This document shows positions 9,218 through 21,127 of a stretch of 64,000 nt of DNA, in pieces (the stretch's first letter is position 1; every line of letters starts with the position of its first letter). Source of the DNA: Mycolicibacterium sp. CR10 (GTDB lineage: Bacteria; Actinomycetota; Actinomycetes; Mycobacteriales; Mycobacteriaceae); the NCBI RefSeq assembly GCF_005222675.1, contig NZ_STGE01000009.1, positions 310,001 through 374,000 on the forward strand. Reading direction: 5' to 3'. The position numbers and the translations under genes were made by a program. The notes beneath the pieces are model-generated. The model ran no database searches. It was given only the letters and a program-made list of their open reading frames with translations, and was not told the DNA's origin.

Positions 9218-10171
9218 CTAGGCGCCGGGTTCGACGACCGCCTCGGCCGCGCCGACGGCGGCCGCGGCCGCATCGACCGGTGCGGATGCCGCGGCGATCG
9301 GTGCTGCCGCCGCTGCGGGGGGCTTGACCGCCGACATGATCGCGGGCATCAGGACGCCCTTGAGCAGGTCGATCGCCTCGCCGGCGCCCAACTGGTTGGC
9401 GGCACTGGTCAGATCACCGAGCAGGCCACCGCTGCTCGTCGCCGCCGGGGCGGCCAGTGACGGATCACCGAGCATCGGGTAGCTGCCTAGCGCCGGGTCC
9501 AGGCCGATGGGGGCCGAGATCGGGACCTCGCCGGTGAGGGGCAGTCCGGAGGTCGAGATCGGGGCAGCGCCCAACCCGGGGTCGGTCAGCGCAGGTGGTG
9601 TGCTCAGGCCCGGTGTCGTCAGCCCTGGATCGGTCAGCGACGGCGTGGTCAGACCTGGTGTGGTCAGACCTGGTGTCGTCAGACCCGGTGTCGTGAGGCC
9701 CGGTGTGGTCAGCCCCGGTGAGGCCAGAGCCGGATCGGTCAGCGACGGCGTCGTCAAACCCGGTGTGGCCAGACCGGGCAGCGCACCGGTCGGGCTCGTC
9801 AGCGCGGGATTGGCGAGGCCGGGATCCGTCAGCGACGGCGTCCCGGTCAGGCCCGGCGTCAGGCCGGTGGTTCCCAGCCCGGGCGCGAACGAGGTGGATG
9901 GCGACGCACCCGATCCGGTGAGCAGGCTCGTCGGCAGCGGCGGCAGGTTGATGCCGAACTGGGACAGGCCCTGGGAGAGCGCGGAGATCAGCTCACCCGG
10001 CAGATCGGTGATGGTGGCGGCCTGGACGAACTCGCGGTGCTGGGGGCCGTCAGGGCCGTCAGGCATCCCAGACAATTCGGACACTGCAACAACTGCTACT
10101 GGACTCGCGACTGCCAGAGCGGCGACTGTGCTCAAGGCTGTCGAGAGCCGGCGGCGACGTCGGTTCGGCAC
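9218..10171 (-). CDS. erp: Exported repetitive protein Erp (PirG)
   Basis: 317 residues from GTG 10171, chosen because GAGGAGA lies just upstream. The N terminus NRRRRRLSTALSTV followed by a hydrophobic stretch is an export signal. The centre (about residues 105-210) is built of proline-glycine-leucine-threonine repeats (PGLTTP, SLTDPGL). The C terminus is alanine-rich and hydrophobic. This is the hallmark layout of Erp, a mycobacterial surface protein linked in other species to envelope integrity and virulence; its repeat number and sequence vary between species. Divergent from glf, with which it shares a 202-base upstream region. Confidence 0.93.
   Translation of the reverse strand: MPNRRRRRLSTALSTVAALAVASPVAVVAVSELSGMPDGPDGPQHREFVQAATITDLPGELISALSQGLSQFGINLPPLPTSLLTGSGASPSTSFAPGLGTTGLTPGLTGTPSLTDPGLANPALTSPTGALPGLATPGLTTPSLTDPALASPGLTTPGLTTPGLTTPGLTTPGLTTPSLTDPGLTTPGLSTPPALTDPGLGAAPISTSGLPLTGEVPISAPIGLDPALGSYPMLGDPSLAAPAATSSGGLLGDLTSAANQLGAGEAIDLLKGVLMPAIMSAVKPPAAAAAPIAAASAPVDAAAAAVGAAEAVVEPGA
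9600..9860 (-). repeat. Pro-Gly-Leu-Thr coding repeats of erp
   Basis: Imperfect tandem 15-base units, each encoding PGLTT or a close variant, are densest at about 9646-9720. They are interspersed with longer SLTDPGL units. They are the species-variable repeat region of Erp. Confidence 0.85.
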
Positions 10172-10267
10172 GGAAGTCTCCTCAATATATGGACGTAAAG
10201 ATCGGCTACCTGTGCGGCAACGCGTAGTAGTGCTCGTGAAACCTGGTACGCGGTCGATGGTACTGAT

Positions 10268-10294
10268 GTGACTGCTGTGACTAGAGTGACGATA
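10268..10294. promoter_or_regulatory. Triple 9-bp direct repeat, candidate response-regulator (MtrA-like) operator
   Basis: Three exactly 9-base-spaced units on the plus strand: GTGACTGCT, GTGACTAGA, GTGACGATA. Read on the minus strand (towards erp) they give GTCACTCTA, GTCACAGCA, GTCACATCA. The published mycobacterial MtrA motif is a loose 9-base direct repeat GTCACAgcg, so the match is good. The site lies about 100 bases upstream of the erp start and 80 bases upstream of glf. Binding is inferred, not shown. Confidence 0.45.
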
Positions 10295-10359
10295 TGGAAT
10301 CGTGAGCGAATTGCGACCTGCGCCGCTCGGCCAAATCGGGTGCAGTGGCCTCGGTCGGA

Positions 10360-13571
<3,212 letters not shown>

Positions 13572-13582
<11 letters not shown>

Positions 13583-14132
13583 TCCGGTGGTGCCGCCCGC
13601 GGGCGAGGACCTCGCGCTGGTGGCCGTGCAGTCGGCGCTCGCCGGCCGGCCCGGTGTGCTGGCCACCGCCCGCGGACTGTCGCATTTCGGTGAGCACAGC
13701 ATCGGGTGGTTGGTGCTCGCCGCGACCGGGGCGCTGGTGTCCCCGACACACCGGCGCGACTACCTGGCTGCCGGTGCCGGCGCCTTCCTGGCGCATGCGG
13801 CCGCAGTGGTCATCAAACGGGTGGTCCGCCGGGAACGCCCGCACCATCCGGCGATCGCGGTCAACGTGGGTACGCCGAGCCGGCTGAGCTTTCCGTCGGC
13901 GCACGCCACGTCGACGACCGCGGCGGCGATTCTGCTGGCGCGGCCCACCGGCCTGCCGCTGCCCGCCTTGCTGGTCCCGCCGATGGCGTTGTCGCGCCTG
14001 GTTCTCGGTGTCCATTACCCGAGTGATGTGCTCACCGGGATCGCCGTCGGGGCGGTCGTCGCAAAAGTAGTCGGCAAGGCGCAAGGCGTAGTGGCCGCCG
14101 CAGTGGCCGACCAGGTCGGAGGACAGCCATGA
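13572..14132 (+). CDS. PAP2-family phosphatase (Rv3807c-like), candidate DPPR phosphatase
   Basis: 186 residues with the three PAP2 motifs: KRVVRRERP, PSAH (in SFPSAHATSTT) and SRLVLGVHYPSDV. Several hydrophobic segments make it an integral membrane protein. Its place directly before ubiA fits the proposal that this protein removes the 5-phosphate from decaprenyl-phosphoryl-5-phosphoribose before DprE1/DprE2 act. GTG 13572 is directly followed by an ATG at 13575, so either may be used. It overlaps the glfT2 end by 11 bases and the ubiA start by four (ATGA). Confidence 0.9.
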
Positions 14133-15064
14133 GCACATCTGAGGTCAGTCAGGAGACAGGTTCGACTGCCGGCCCGCCCAAGAACCTCGCCACCGGACTG
14201 GTCAAGGCGCTTCGGCCGCGGCAGTGGGTGAAGAACGTCCTGGTCTTCGCCGCCCCGGTGGCGGCGCTGGGTGACGCCCGCTATGCCTACGACTACCGCG
14301 AAGTACTGGTCAAGGTACTGCTCGCGTTCGTCGTCTTCAGCCTGGCCGCGTCGTCGGTGTACCTGGTCAATGATTCCCGGGACGTCGAGGCCGACCGCGC
14401 GCATCCCACCAAGCGATTCCGCCCGATCGCCGCGGGGGTGGTGCCGGAATGGCTGGCCTACGTGTTGGCCGTGGTGTTGGGCGTTGCCTCGCTGGCGATC
14501 TCGTGGTTGGTCACCCCCGACCTGGCGCTGGTGATGGCCATCTACATCGGTATCCAGCTGGCCTACTGTTTCGGTCTCAAACACCAGCCCGTGATCGACA
14601 TCTGCATCGTCTCTTCCGGGTTCCTGATTCGGGCGATCGCAGGCGGCGTCGCGGCGGATGTTCCGCTGTCGCAATGGTTTCTGTTGATGATGGCGTTCGG
14701 CTCGCTGTTCATGGCGGCCGGAAAGCGCTACGCCGAACTGCAACTGGCCGAGCGCACCGGCGCCAAGATCCGCAAGTCACTGGAGAGCTACACCAGTTCG
14801 TATCTGCGGTTCGTCTGGACGCTGTCGGCGACGGCGCTGGTGCTGTGCTACGGCCTGTGGGCTTTCGAGCGGGACGCGACCGGGGGGACATCCTGGTTCG
14901 TGATCTCCATGGTGCCCTTCACCATTGCGATCCTGCGCTATGCCGTCGACGTCGATGGCGGCATGGCCGGAGAGCCCGAGGAGATCGCCCTGAAGGATCG
15001 CGTGCTGCAACTGCTGGCGCTGGCGTGGATCGGAACCATCGGTGCCGCAGTCTTCCTCACCTGA
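14129..15064 (+). CDS. ubiA: Decaprenyl-phosphate phosphoribosyltransferase (UbiA family, Rv3806c)
   Basis: 311 residues, UbiA-type membrane prenyltransferase with about nine hydrophobic segments. The first acidic motif is NDSRDVEAD (D82, D85, D89); the second acidic patch is YAVDVDGG near the C terminus. It transfers 5-phosphoribose from PRPP to decaprenyl phosphate, the first step to the arabinose donor DPA. The HPTKRFRPIAAG segment matches the M. tuberculosis protein. It overlaps the PAP2 gene by four bases and aftB by 23 bases. Confidence 0.96.
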   Translation: MSTSEVSQETGSTAGPPKNLATGLVKALRPRQWVKNVLVFAAPVAALGDARYAYDYREVLVKVLLAFVVFSLAASSVYLVNDSRDVEADRAHPTKRFRPIAAGVVPEWLAYVLAVVLGVASLAISWLVTPDLALVMAIYIGIQLAYCFGLKHQPVIDICIVSSGFLIRAIAGGVAADVPLSQWFLLMMAFGSLFMAAGKRYAELQLAERTGAKIRKSLESYTSSYLRFVWTLSATALVLCYGLWAFERDATGGTSWFVISMVPFTIAILRYAVDVDGGMAGEPEEIALKDRVLQLLALAWIGTIGAAVFLT

Positions 15065-17033
15065 CCGACTGACCGCCGCGGTCGCGGGCCGGCTCACCCG
15101 CTGGCCCGCCTTTCCCTATGACGTGTCGGTCCGGATCAGCCTCTGGGTGAGCGTGTCGGTGGTGGCCGCGCTGTTCGGCTGGGGAGCCTGGCAGCGTCGG
15201 TGGATCGCCGACGACGGCCTGATCGTGCTGCGGACCACCCGAAACATGTTGGCGGGCAACGGCCCTGTCTTCAACGCCGGTGAGCGGGTGGAGGCCAACA
15301 CCTCGACGGTGTGGTCATTTTTGATGTACTTCGGCGGTCTTGTCGGCGGCTCCGCGCGTCTCGAGTACGTGGCGCTGGTGTTGGCGCTGGTGCTCAGCGT
15401 GCTCGGAGTGGTGCTGGTGATGCTGGGCACCGCACGGTTGTATGCGCCGAGCCTGAGGGGCAGGCGCGCGGTGCTGCTGCCCGCGGGCGCACTGGTCTAC
15501 ATCGCGGTGCCGCCTGCCCGCGACTTCGCCACCTCCGGACTCGAAAACGGTTTGGTGCTGGCGTATCTGGGCCTGCTGTGGTGGATGATGGTCTGCTGGT
15601 CCCAAGCGCTGCGCGGACTTCAGACCTCGCGAACCTCGCCAGTGTTCGACAGCGTGCTGGCCGTGGTCGCCGGCCTGTCGGTGCTGGTGCGGCCCGAGCT
15701 CGCGCTCATCGGCGGCCTCGCGCTGGTGATGATGCTGATCGCGGCACCCGATTGGCGGCGACGTGCGCTGATCGTCCTCGTCGGCGGGTTCCTGCCGGTG
15801 TCCTATCAGATCTTCCGGATGGGCTACTACGGCCTCCTGTTTCCCGGCACCGCATTGGCCAAGGACGCCACCGGCTCCAAGTGGCAGCAGGGATTCGTCT
15901 ATCTCGCCAACTTCAACCAGCCCTATCTGCTGTGGGCTCCGGCCGTCCTGCTGATCGGTCTCGCGGTGATGGTGATGCTGCTGCGCGGCCGGCCGGCGTG
16001 GGTGAATCGCCATGCGCCCGCCGGCTCCCGGTGGGCGGCGCGGACGGTGCAGAGCCCGCAGGCGGTGGTGGTGTTCATACTCGTCAGCGGTGTTCTGCAG
16101 GCGGTGTACTGGATCCGCCAGGGCGGCGACTTCATGCACGGCCGGGTGCTGCTGACGCCGTTGTTCTGCCTGTTGGCGCCGGTTGCGGTGATCCCGCTGA
16201 TGTTGCCCGACAGCTCGCGGATGGCCCGCGGGGCCGGCTACCTGTACGCGGGCGCCACCAGCGTGCTGTGGCTGGCGGTGGCGGGCTGGGCGCTGTGGGC
16301 GGCCAACTCGCCGGGCATGGGAGCCGACGCCACCCGGGTGACCTACACCGGCATCGTCGACGAACGTCGCTTCTACGCCCAGGCGACCGGCAACCCGCAT
16401 CCGCTGACGGCCGCGGACTACCTCGACTACCCGCGGATGCGTGCCGTCGTGACCGCCATCGAGAACACTCCGGACGGCGCGCTGCTGCTGCCCGCAGGTC
16501 ACTACGACCGGTGGGACGTGGTGCCCGCGATCCCGCCGCCGCCGGATGCGCCGGTGTCCGCTGAGGGCCGAAGAGGGCCTCACACAGTCTTTTTCACCAA
16601 CCTCGGGATGCTCGGCATGAACGTCGGCCTCGATGTCAGGGTGATCGATCAGATCGGTCTGGCCAACCCGCTGGCGGCGCACACCGCTCGGATCGAGGAC
16701 GGCCGCATCGGCCACGACAAGAACCTGTTCCCCGACTGGGCGGTGGCCGAGGGCCCCTTCCTGAAGGAATCGCCCTACATCCCGCCCTATCTCGACGAGG
16801 AATGGATCAGGCAGGCGGAGGCGGCGCTGAAGTGCCCCGAGACCGAGGCTGTGCTAAACGCCATCCGGGCCCCGATGGGACCGAGGCGATTCCTGTCGAA
16901 CCTGATGAACGCCGTGCAATTCACCCGGTACCGGATCGACAGGGTGCCGCGCTACGAGCTCGAGCGGTGCGGGCTGCCGGTGCCGGAGCCGGTGAACCCG
17001 TCGTACACCGGAATGCCCCCGACGGGGCCCTGA
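15042..17033 (+). CDS. aftB: Arabinofuranosyltransferase AftB
   Basis: 663 residues, GT-C membrane glycosyltransferase that adds the terminal beta-1,2 arabinofuranose of arabinan. The conserved acidic pair is D57/D58 in RRWIADDGLIVLRT. About ten membrane segments follow, then a soluble periplasmic C-terminal domain. GTG 15042 lies inside ubiA. M. tuberculosis AftB starts near the VRISLW position, so a later GTG (15124) is a real alternative. The stop TGA begins a short TGAGCGGAGCGA repeat. Confidence 0.94.
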   Translation: MPQSSSPDRLTAAVAGRLTRWPAFPYDVSVRISLWVSVSVVAALFGWGAWQRRWIADDGLIVLRTTRNMLAGNGPVFNAGERVEANTSTVWSFLMYFGGLVGGSARLEYVALVLALVLSVLGVVLVMLGTARLYAPSLRGRRAVLLPAGALVYIAVPPARDFATSGLENGLVLAYLGLLWWMMVCWSQALRGLQTSRTSPVFDSVLAVVAGLSVLVRPELALIGGLALVMMLIAAPDWRRRALIVLVGGFLPVSYQIFRMGYYGLLFPGTALAKDATGSKWQQGFVYLANFNQPYLLWAPAVLLIGLAVMVMLLRGRPAWVNRHAPAGSRWAARTVQSPQAVVVFILVSGVLQAVYWIRQGGDFMHGRVLLTPLFCLLAPVAVIPLMLPDSSRMARGAGYLYAGATSVLWLAVAGWALWAANSPGMGADATRVTYTGIVDERRFYAQATGNPHPLTAADYLDYPRMRAVVTAIENTPDGALLLPAGHYDRWDVVPAIPPPPDAPVSAEGRRGPHTVFFTNLGMLGMNVGLDVRVIDQIGLANPLAAHTARIEDGRIGHDKNLFPDWAVAEGPFLKESPYIPPYLDEEWIRQAEAALKCPETEAVLNAIRAPMGPRRFLSNLMNAVQFTRYRIDRVPRYELERCGLPVPEPVNPSYTGMPPTGP

Positions 17034-17076
17034 GCGGAGCGAACAATTGGCACTGAGAGCAGCGAATAATTGACGC
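17031..17076 (+). repeat. Two-copy 23-bp repeat starting at the aftB stop codon
   Basis: Units begin TGAGCGGAGCGAACAATTG (17031) and TGAGAGCAGCGAATAATTG (17054), exactly 23 bases apart. The aftB stop codon is the first three bases of unit 1. The core GAGCGNAGCGA is shared with the repeats at the dprE/aftA/emb loci. Confidence 0.7.
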
Positions 17077-17123
17077 TGAACTGCAGGCGATTTGTTGGCA
17101 GAGAGGGTTTTCTGCTTTCGTAA

Positions 17124-18359
<1,236 letters not shown>

Positions 18360-18383
18360 GCCTCTCGCACACGACCAGTTATT

Positions 18384-18426
18384 GACGGCGGTGATCCCTT
18401 CACGGGGTCACCGCCGTCGGTCTTTT
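18384..18426 (+). terminator. Intrinsic terminator after fbpA
   Basis: A 15-base-pair stem (18384-18398 with 18404-18418, one G-U pair) around the loop TTCAC is followed by GGTCTTTT. A textbook factor-independent terminator 24 bases past the fbpA stop. It separates fbpA from mpt51. Confidence 0.88.
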
Positions 18427-18498
18427 AGCCCGCGGCCCGTCGCAGTGATGTGATTCACTACCTGCGGTAGGGCCGAACGATACGAAGAGGTGGGGTAG

Positions 18499-19383
18499 AT
18501 GCGTGCGTTGACTCGAATGATCGCGGCCGCGGTGTTGGCGGTGGCCGCAGTGTTCGTCGGTGCGACGCCCCAGTCGGGCGCCCAGGGCATGCAGATCCTG
18601 ATGGTGCCGTCGGCCGCAATGGGCCGCAGCATCCCGGTCGCCTTCCAGGGGGGCGGCCCGCACGCCGTCGTTCTGCTCGACGCGTTCAACGGCGGTCCCG
18701 ACGTCAGCAACTGGGTCACCGCGGGTAACGCGATGAACACCCTCGCCGGCTCCGGCATCTCCGTCGCCGCCCCGGCTGGTGGCGCCTGGAGCATGTACAC
18801 GAACTGGGAGCAGGACGGCAGCAAGCAGTGGGAGACATTCCTGGCCGACGAGCTGCCCAACTACCTGGCTGCCACCCAGGGACTCGCGCCCGGCGGGCAC
18901 GGCATCGTGGGGGCGGCTCAGGGCGGTACCGGCGCGCTGACGATGGCGACCTTCCATCCCGACCGCTACCGGTTCGCCGGATCGCTCTCGGGTTTCCTCA
19001 CGCCGTCAGCCACCGCGCTCAACGGCGCGATCACCGCCGGGCTCGCACGGTTCGGTGGCGTCGACACGAACAACATGTGGGGTCCCCCACAGTTCGGCCG
19101 GTGGAAGTGGCATGACCCCGACGTGCACGCGCAGCTGTTGGTGGACAACAACACCCGGCTGTGGGTGTTCAGCCCGGCCACCACGACGTGCAGCGACCCG
19201 GCTGCGATGATCAACTACTGCGATCAGGCGACGGGCAGCAACCGCACCTTCTACCAGCACTACCGCGGCATCGGTGGCAGCAATGCCCACTTCGACTTCC
19301 CCACCGGCGGTAACCACGACTGGGGTTCGTGGAGCGGGCAGCTGGCCGCGATGTCGGGAGAACTGGTCGCAACCATCAGGTAA
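18499..19383 (+). CDS. mpt51: MPT51 (FbpC1/FbpD-type), antigen 85 homologue without catalytic serine
   Basis: 294 residues, ATG 18499 preceded by AGAGGTGGGG. A signal peptide of about 30 residues leads into an antigen 85 alpha/beta-hydrolase fold. The nucleophile elbow reads GAAQGG instead of GxSxG, so the catalytic serine is missing, as in known MPT51. The protein is therefore probably a non-enzymatic, secreted binding protein. It is separated from fbpA by a terminator and probably starts its own transcript towards the lipoprotein and lipase genes. Confidence 0.93.
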   Translation: MRALTRMIAAAVLAVAAVFVGATPQSGAQGMQILMVPSAAMGRSIPVAFQGGGPHAVVLLDAFNGGPDVSNWVTAGNAMNTLAGSGISVAAPAGGAWSMYTNWEQDGSKQWETFLADELPNYLAATQGLAPGGHGIVGAAQGGTGALTMATFHPDRYRFAGSLSGFLTPSATALNGAITAGLARFGGVDTNNMWGPPQFGRWKWHDPDVHAQLLVDNNTRLWVFSPATTTCSDPAAMINYCDQATGSNRTFYQHYRGIGGSNAHFDFPTGGNHDWGSWSGQLAAMSGELVATIR

Positions 19384-19453
19384 GCGTTGCGCCGATGTCC
19401 CGCGGGGCTTTCGCCCCGGCTTCGCCCAACGGGGCAGCCGGTACCTTGGAGGG

Positions 19454-19939
19454 GTGCAGCACGGGTCCAGGACGGCGATCGCAGGGATGGCAGGGCTATC
19501 CGCGCTGGTTGTCCTGCCTGCGGCCTGGCTGACCGGGTGCTCGCTGAGTGGCGACATGATGTCCGGCATGGGTTCGGAGGTCGAGGCGGCGCCCTCGCAC
19601 GGTCAGTCCAGCTCTCAGCTTCCCGGTCCCGGCGACCCCGATACCCAGTCCAACGCTCTGGTGGTCACCGCCCGGCAGCGTGAGTATCTCGACGCGCTCC
19701 GTTCGGCAGGTGTGAAACCGTCGAGCGACCTGAGCGCGCTGAGCATCGGTTCCTATGTGTGTCAGGCGCACGCCGCCAGGCAGACCGACCAGGAGGTGTG
19801 GGACTTCGTGGCGCCGCTGGTGCGCAACGACGTCACCGACGCCGGTTCCAGCGAGGGCGATCCCACGGTGCCGCCCACGGGTCAGATCAAGACTGCGACC
19901 GCCGACTACATTCGCATCGCGACAGACCGACTCTGCTAG
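19454..19939 (+). CDS. DUF732-containing lipoprotein
   Basis: 161 residues from GTG 19454 (GGAGG at 19448). The N terminus has a hydrophobic signal ending in the lipobox LTGC, with C29 as the lipidated residue. The second half (YLDALRSAGVKPSSD ... IGSYVCQAHAA) is the DUF732 pattern common in mycobacterial secreted proteins. ATG 19487 is an alternative start but would leave the signal without positive charge. It lies between mpt51 and the cutinase-like gene, 18 bases upstream of the latter. Function unknown; probably anchored at the outer face of the plasma membrane. Confidence 0.78.
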   Translation: MQHGSRTAIAGMAGLSALVVLPAAWLTGCSLSGDMMSGMGSEVEAAPSHGQSSSQLPGPGDPDTQSNALVVTARQREYLDALRSAGVKPSSDLSALSIGSYVCQAHAARQTDQEVWDFVAPLVRNDVTDAGSSEGDPTVPPTGQIKTATADYIRIATDRLC

Positions 19940-19957
19940 CAGGAGTACTAGAACTCA

Positions 19958-20974
19958 ATGGCCAAGACCAAACGGCGGAAACGCCACCTGTTTCTCGCGC
20001 TGTTCGCAGCCGGGGCGGTGGGCCTTGTCGTGGTGCTGATCGTCGCGATCGTGATCGTCGTGCTGCGCAGCCCGGACACCCCACCGACCGCGCTGCCGCC
20101 CAGCGCGGTCCCACCGACTGGTCCCTCCGGGGTGCCCACGACGAAGAAGCCGCGCCCGGAGTTCCAGGACGCCAGCTGCCCGGACGTCCAGCTGATCTCG
20201 ATTCCCGGCACGTGGGAGTCGTCGGTGGTGCTCGACCCGTTCAACCCGGTGCAGTTCCCGGCGGCGCTGCTGCTCAACGTCACCAACCCGATCCGTGCGC
20301 AGTTCGGGCCTGAACGGCTCGAGGTGTTCACGGTCCCGTACACCGCGCAGTTCCACAATCCGCTGTCGGCGGACCGGCAGATGTCCTACAACGACAGTCG
20401 AGCCGAGGGCACCCGCGCCGCGGTGAAGGCGATGACGGACATGAACAATCGCTGCCCGCTGACCAGCTATGTCCTGGTCGGTTTCTCGCAGGGTGCGGTC
20501 ATCGCGGGCGACCTCGCCAGCGACATCGGCAACGGCCGCGGACCCGTGGACGAGGATCTGGTGCTCGGTGTGACGTTGATCGCCGACGGCCGCAGGCAGG
20601 ATGCGGTCGGGCAGGACGTCGGGCCCAACCCCGACGGCCAGGGCGCCGAGATCACGCTGCATGAGATCCCGACGTTGTCGGCGATGGGGTTGACGATGTC
20701 GGGTCCACGGCCCGGTGGCTTCGGCATGCTCAACGAGCGCACCAACGAGATCTGTGCCCGCGGTGATCTGATCTGTGCCGCACCGGAGTCCGCGTTCAAC
20801 ATCACCGAGCTTCCCAAGACGCTCGCGGTGCTCAGCGGCGGTGCCGGCCAACCCGTGCACGCGATGTACGCCACGCCGGAGTTCTGGAATCTCGGTGGTC
20901 AGCCCGCGACACAGTGGACACTGAACTGGGCGCAGGGCCTGATCGATAACGCTCCGCAGCCAAAACATGGCTGA
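19958..20974 (+). CDS. Cutinase-like lipase/thioesterase (Rv3802c, Culp6)
   Basis: 338 residues, ATG 19958 with GGAG upstream. The basic start KTKRRKRH and a long hydrophobic stretch (residues 11-36) form a membrane anchor; a Pro-rich linker leads to the cutinase domain. The nucleophile is S177 in GFSQG, with a conserved cysteine pattern and late Asp/His ([13 protein letters not shown]). The M. tuberculosis homologue is an essential phospholipase/thioesterase active in the mycolate layer. Its position directly before fadD32-pks13-accD4 fits a role in mycolate handling. Confidence 0.94.
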   Translation: MAKTKRRKRHLFLALFAAGAVGLVVVLIVAIVIVVLRSPDTPPTALPPSAVPPTGPSGVPTTKKPRPEFQDASCPDVQLISIPGTWESSVVLDPFNPVQFPAALLLNVTNPIRAQFGPERLEVFTVPYTAQFHNPLSADRQMSYNDSRAEGTRAAVKAMTDMNNRCPLTSYVLVGFSQGAVIAGDLASDIGNGRGPVDEDLVLGVTLIADGRRQDAVGQDVGPNPDGQGAEITLHEIPTLSAMGLTMSGPRPGGFGMLNERTNEICARGDLICAAPESAFNITELPKTLAVLSGGAGQPVHAMYATPEFWNLGGQPATQWTLNWAQGLIDNAPQPKHG

Positions 20975-20991
20975 CCTGAGACCGCGTCGAT

Positions 20992-21020
20992 TTGGCCCGG
21001 ACCCGGCGCCCGCCTAACAT
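20992..21020 (+). promoter_or_regulatory. Candidate SigA promoter for fadD32-pks13-accD4
   Basis: TTGGCC (20992-20997) and TAACAT (21015-21020) are separated by 17 bases, the standard spacing. A start near 21027 would give a leader of about 100 bases before fadD32. No terminator is seen between the lipase stop and this site, so readthrough from upstream is also possible. Confidence 0.5.
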
Positions 21021-21095
21021 TAAGGGAAAGCTAAGAGCGGTTACCGGTGGATGTCGGGCTGGGGGACTTCGGCCTGACACTCGCCTTCGGGGTTT

Positions 21096-21109
21096 GGGAT
21101 GCAAATCCC
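21096..21109 (+). promoter_or_regulatory. Leader hairpin with GCAA tetraloop before fadD32
   Basis: GGGAT-GCAA-ATCCC forms a five-base-pair stem closed by a GNRA-type loop, followed seven bases later by the GGAG ribosome site. It may tune translation start or mRNA stability; it is too short to be a riboswitch by itself. Confidence 0.4.
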
Positions 21110-21127
21110 GTGTGATTGGAGTGTGAG

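Noticed and set aside
18499..19383. Active mycolyltransferase
   Set aside because: The nucleophile elbow reads GAAQGG without serine; this is the known non-catalytic MPT51 type.
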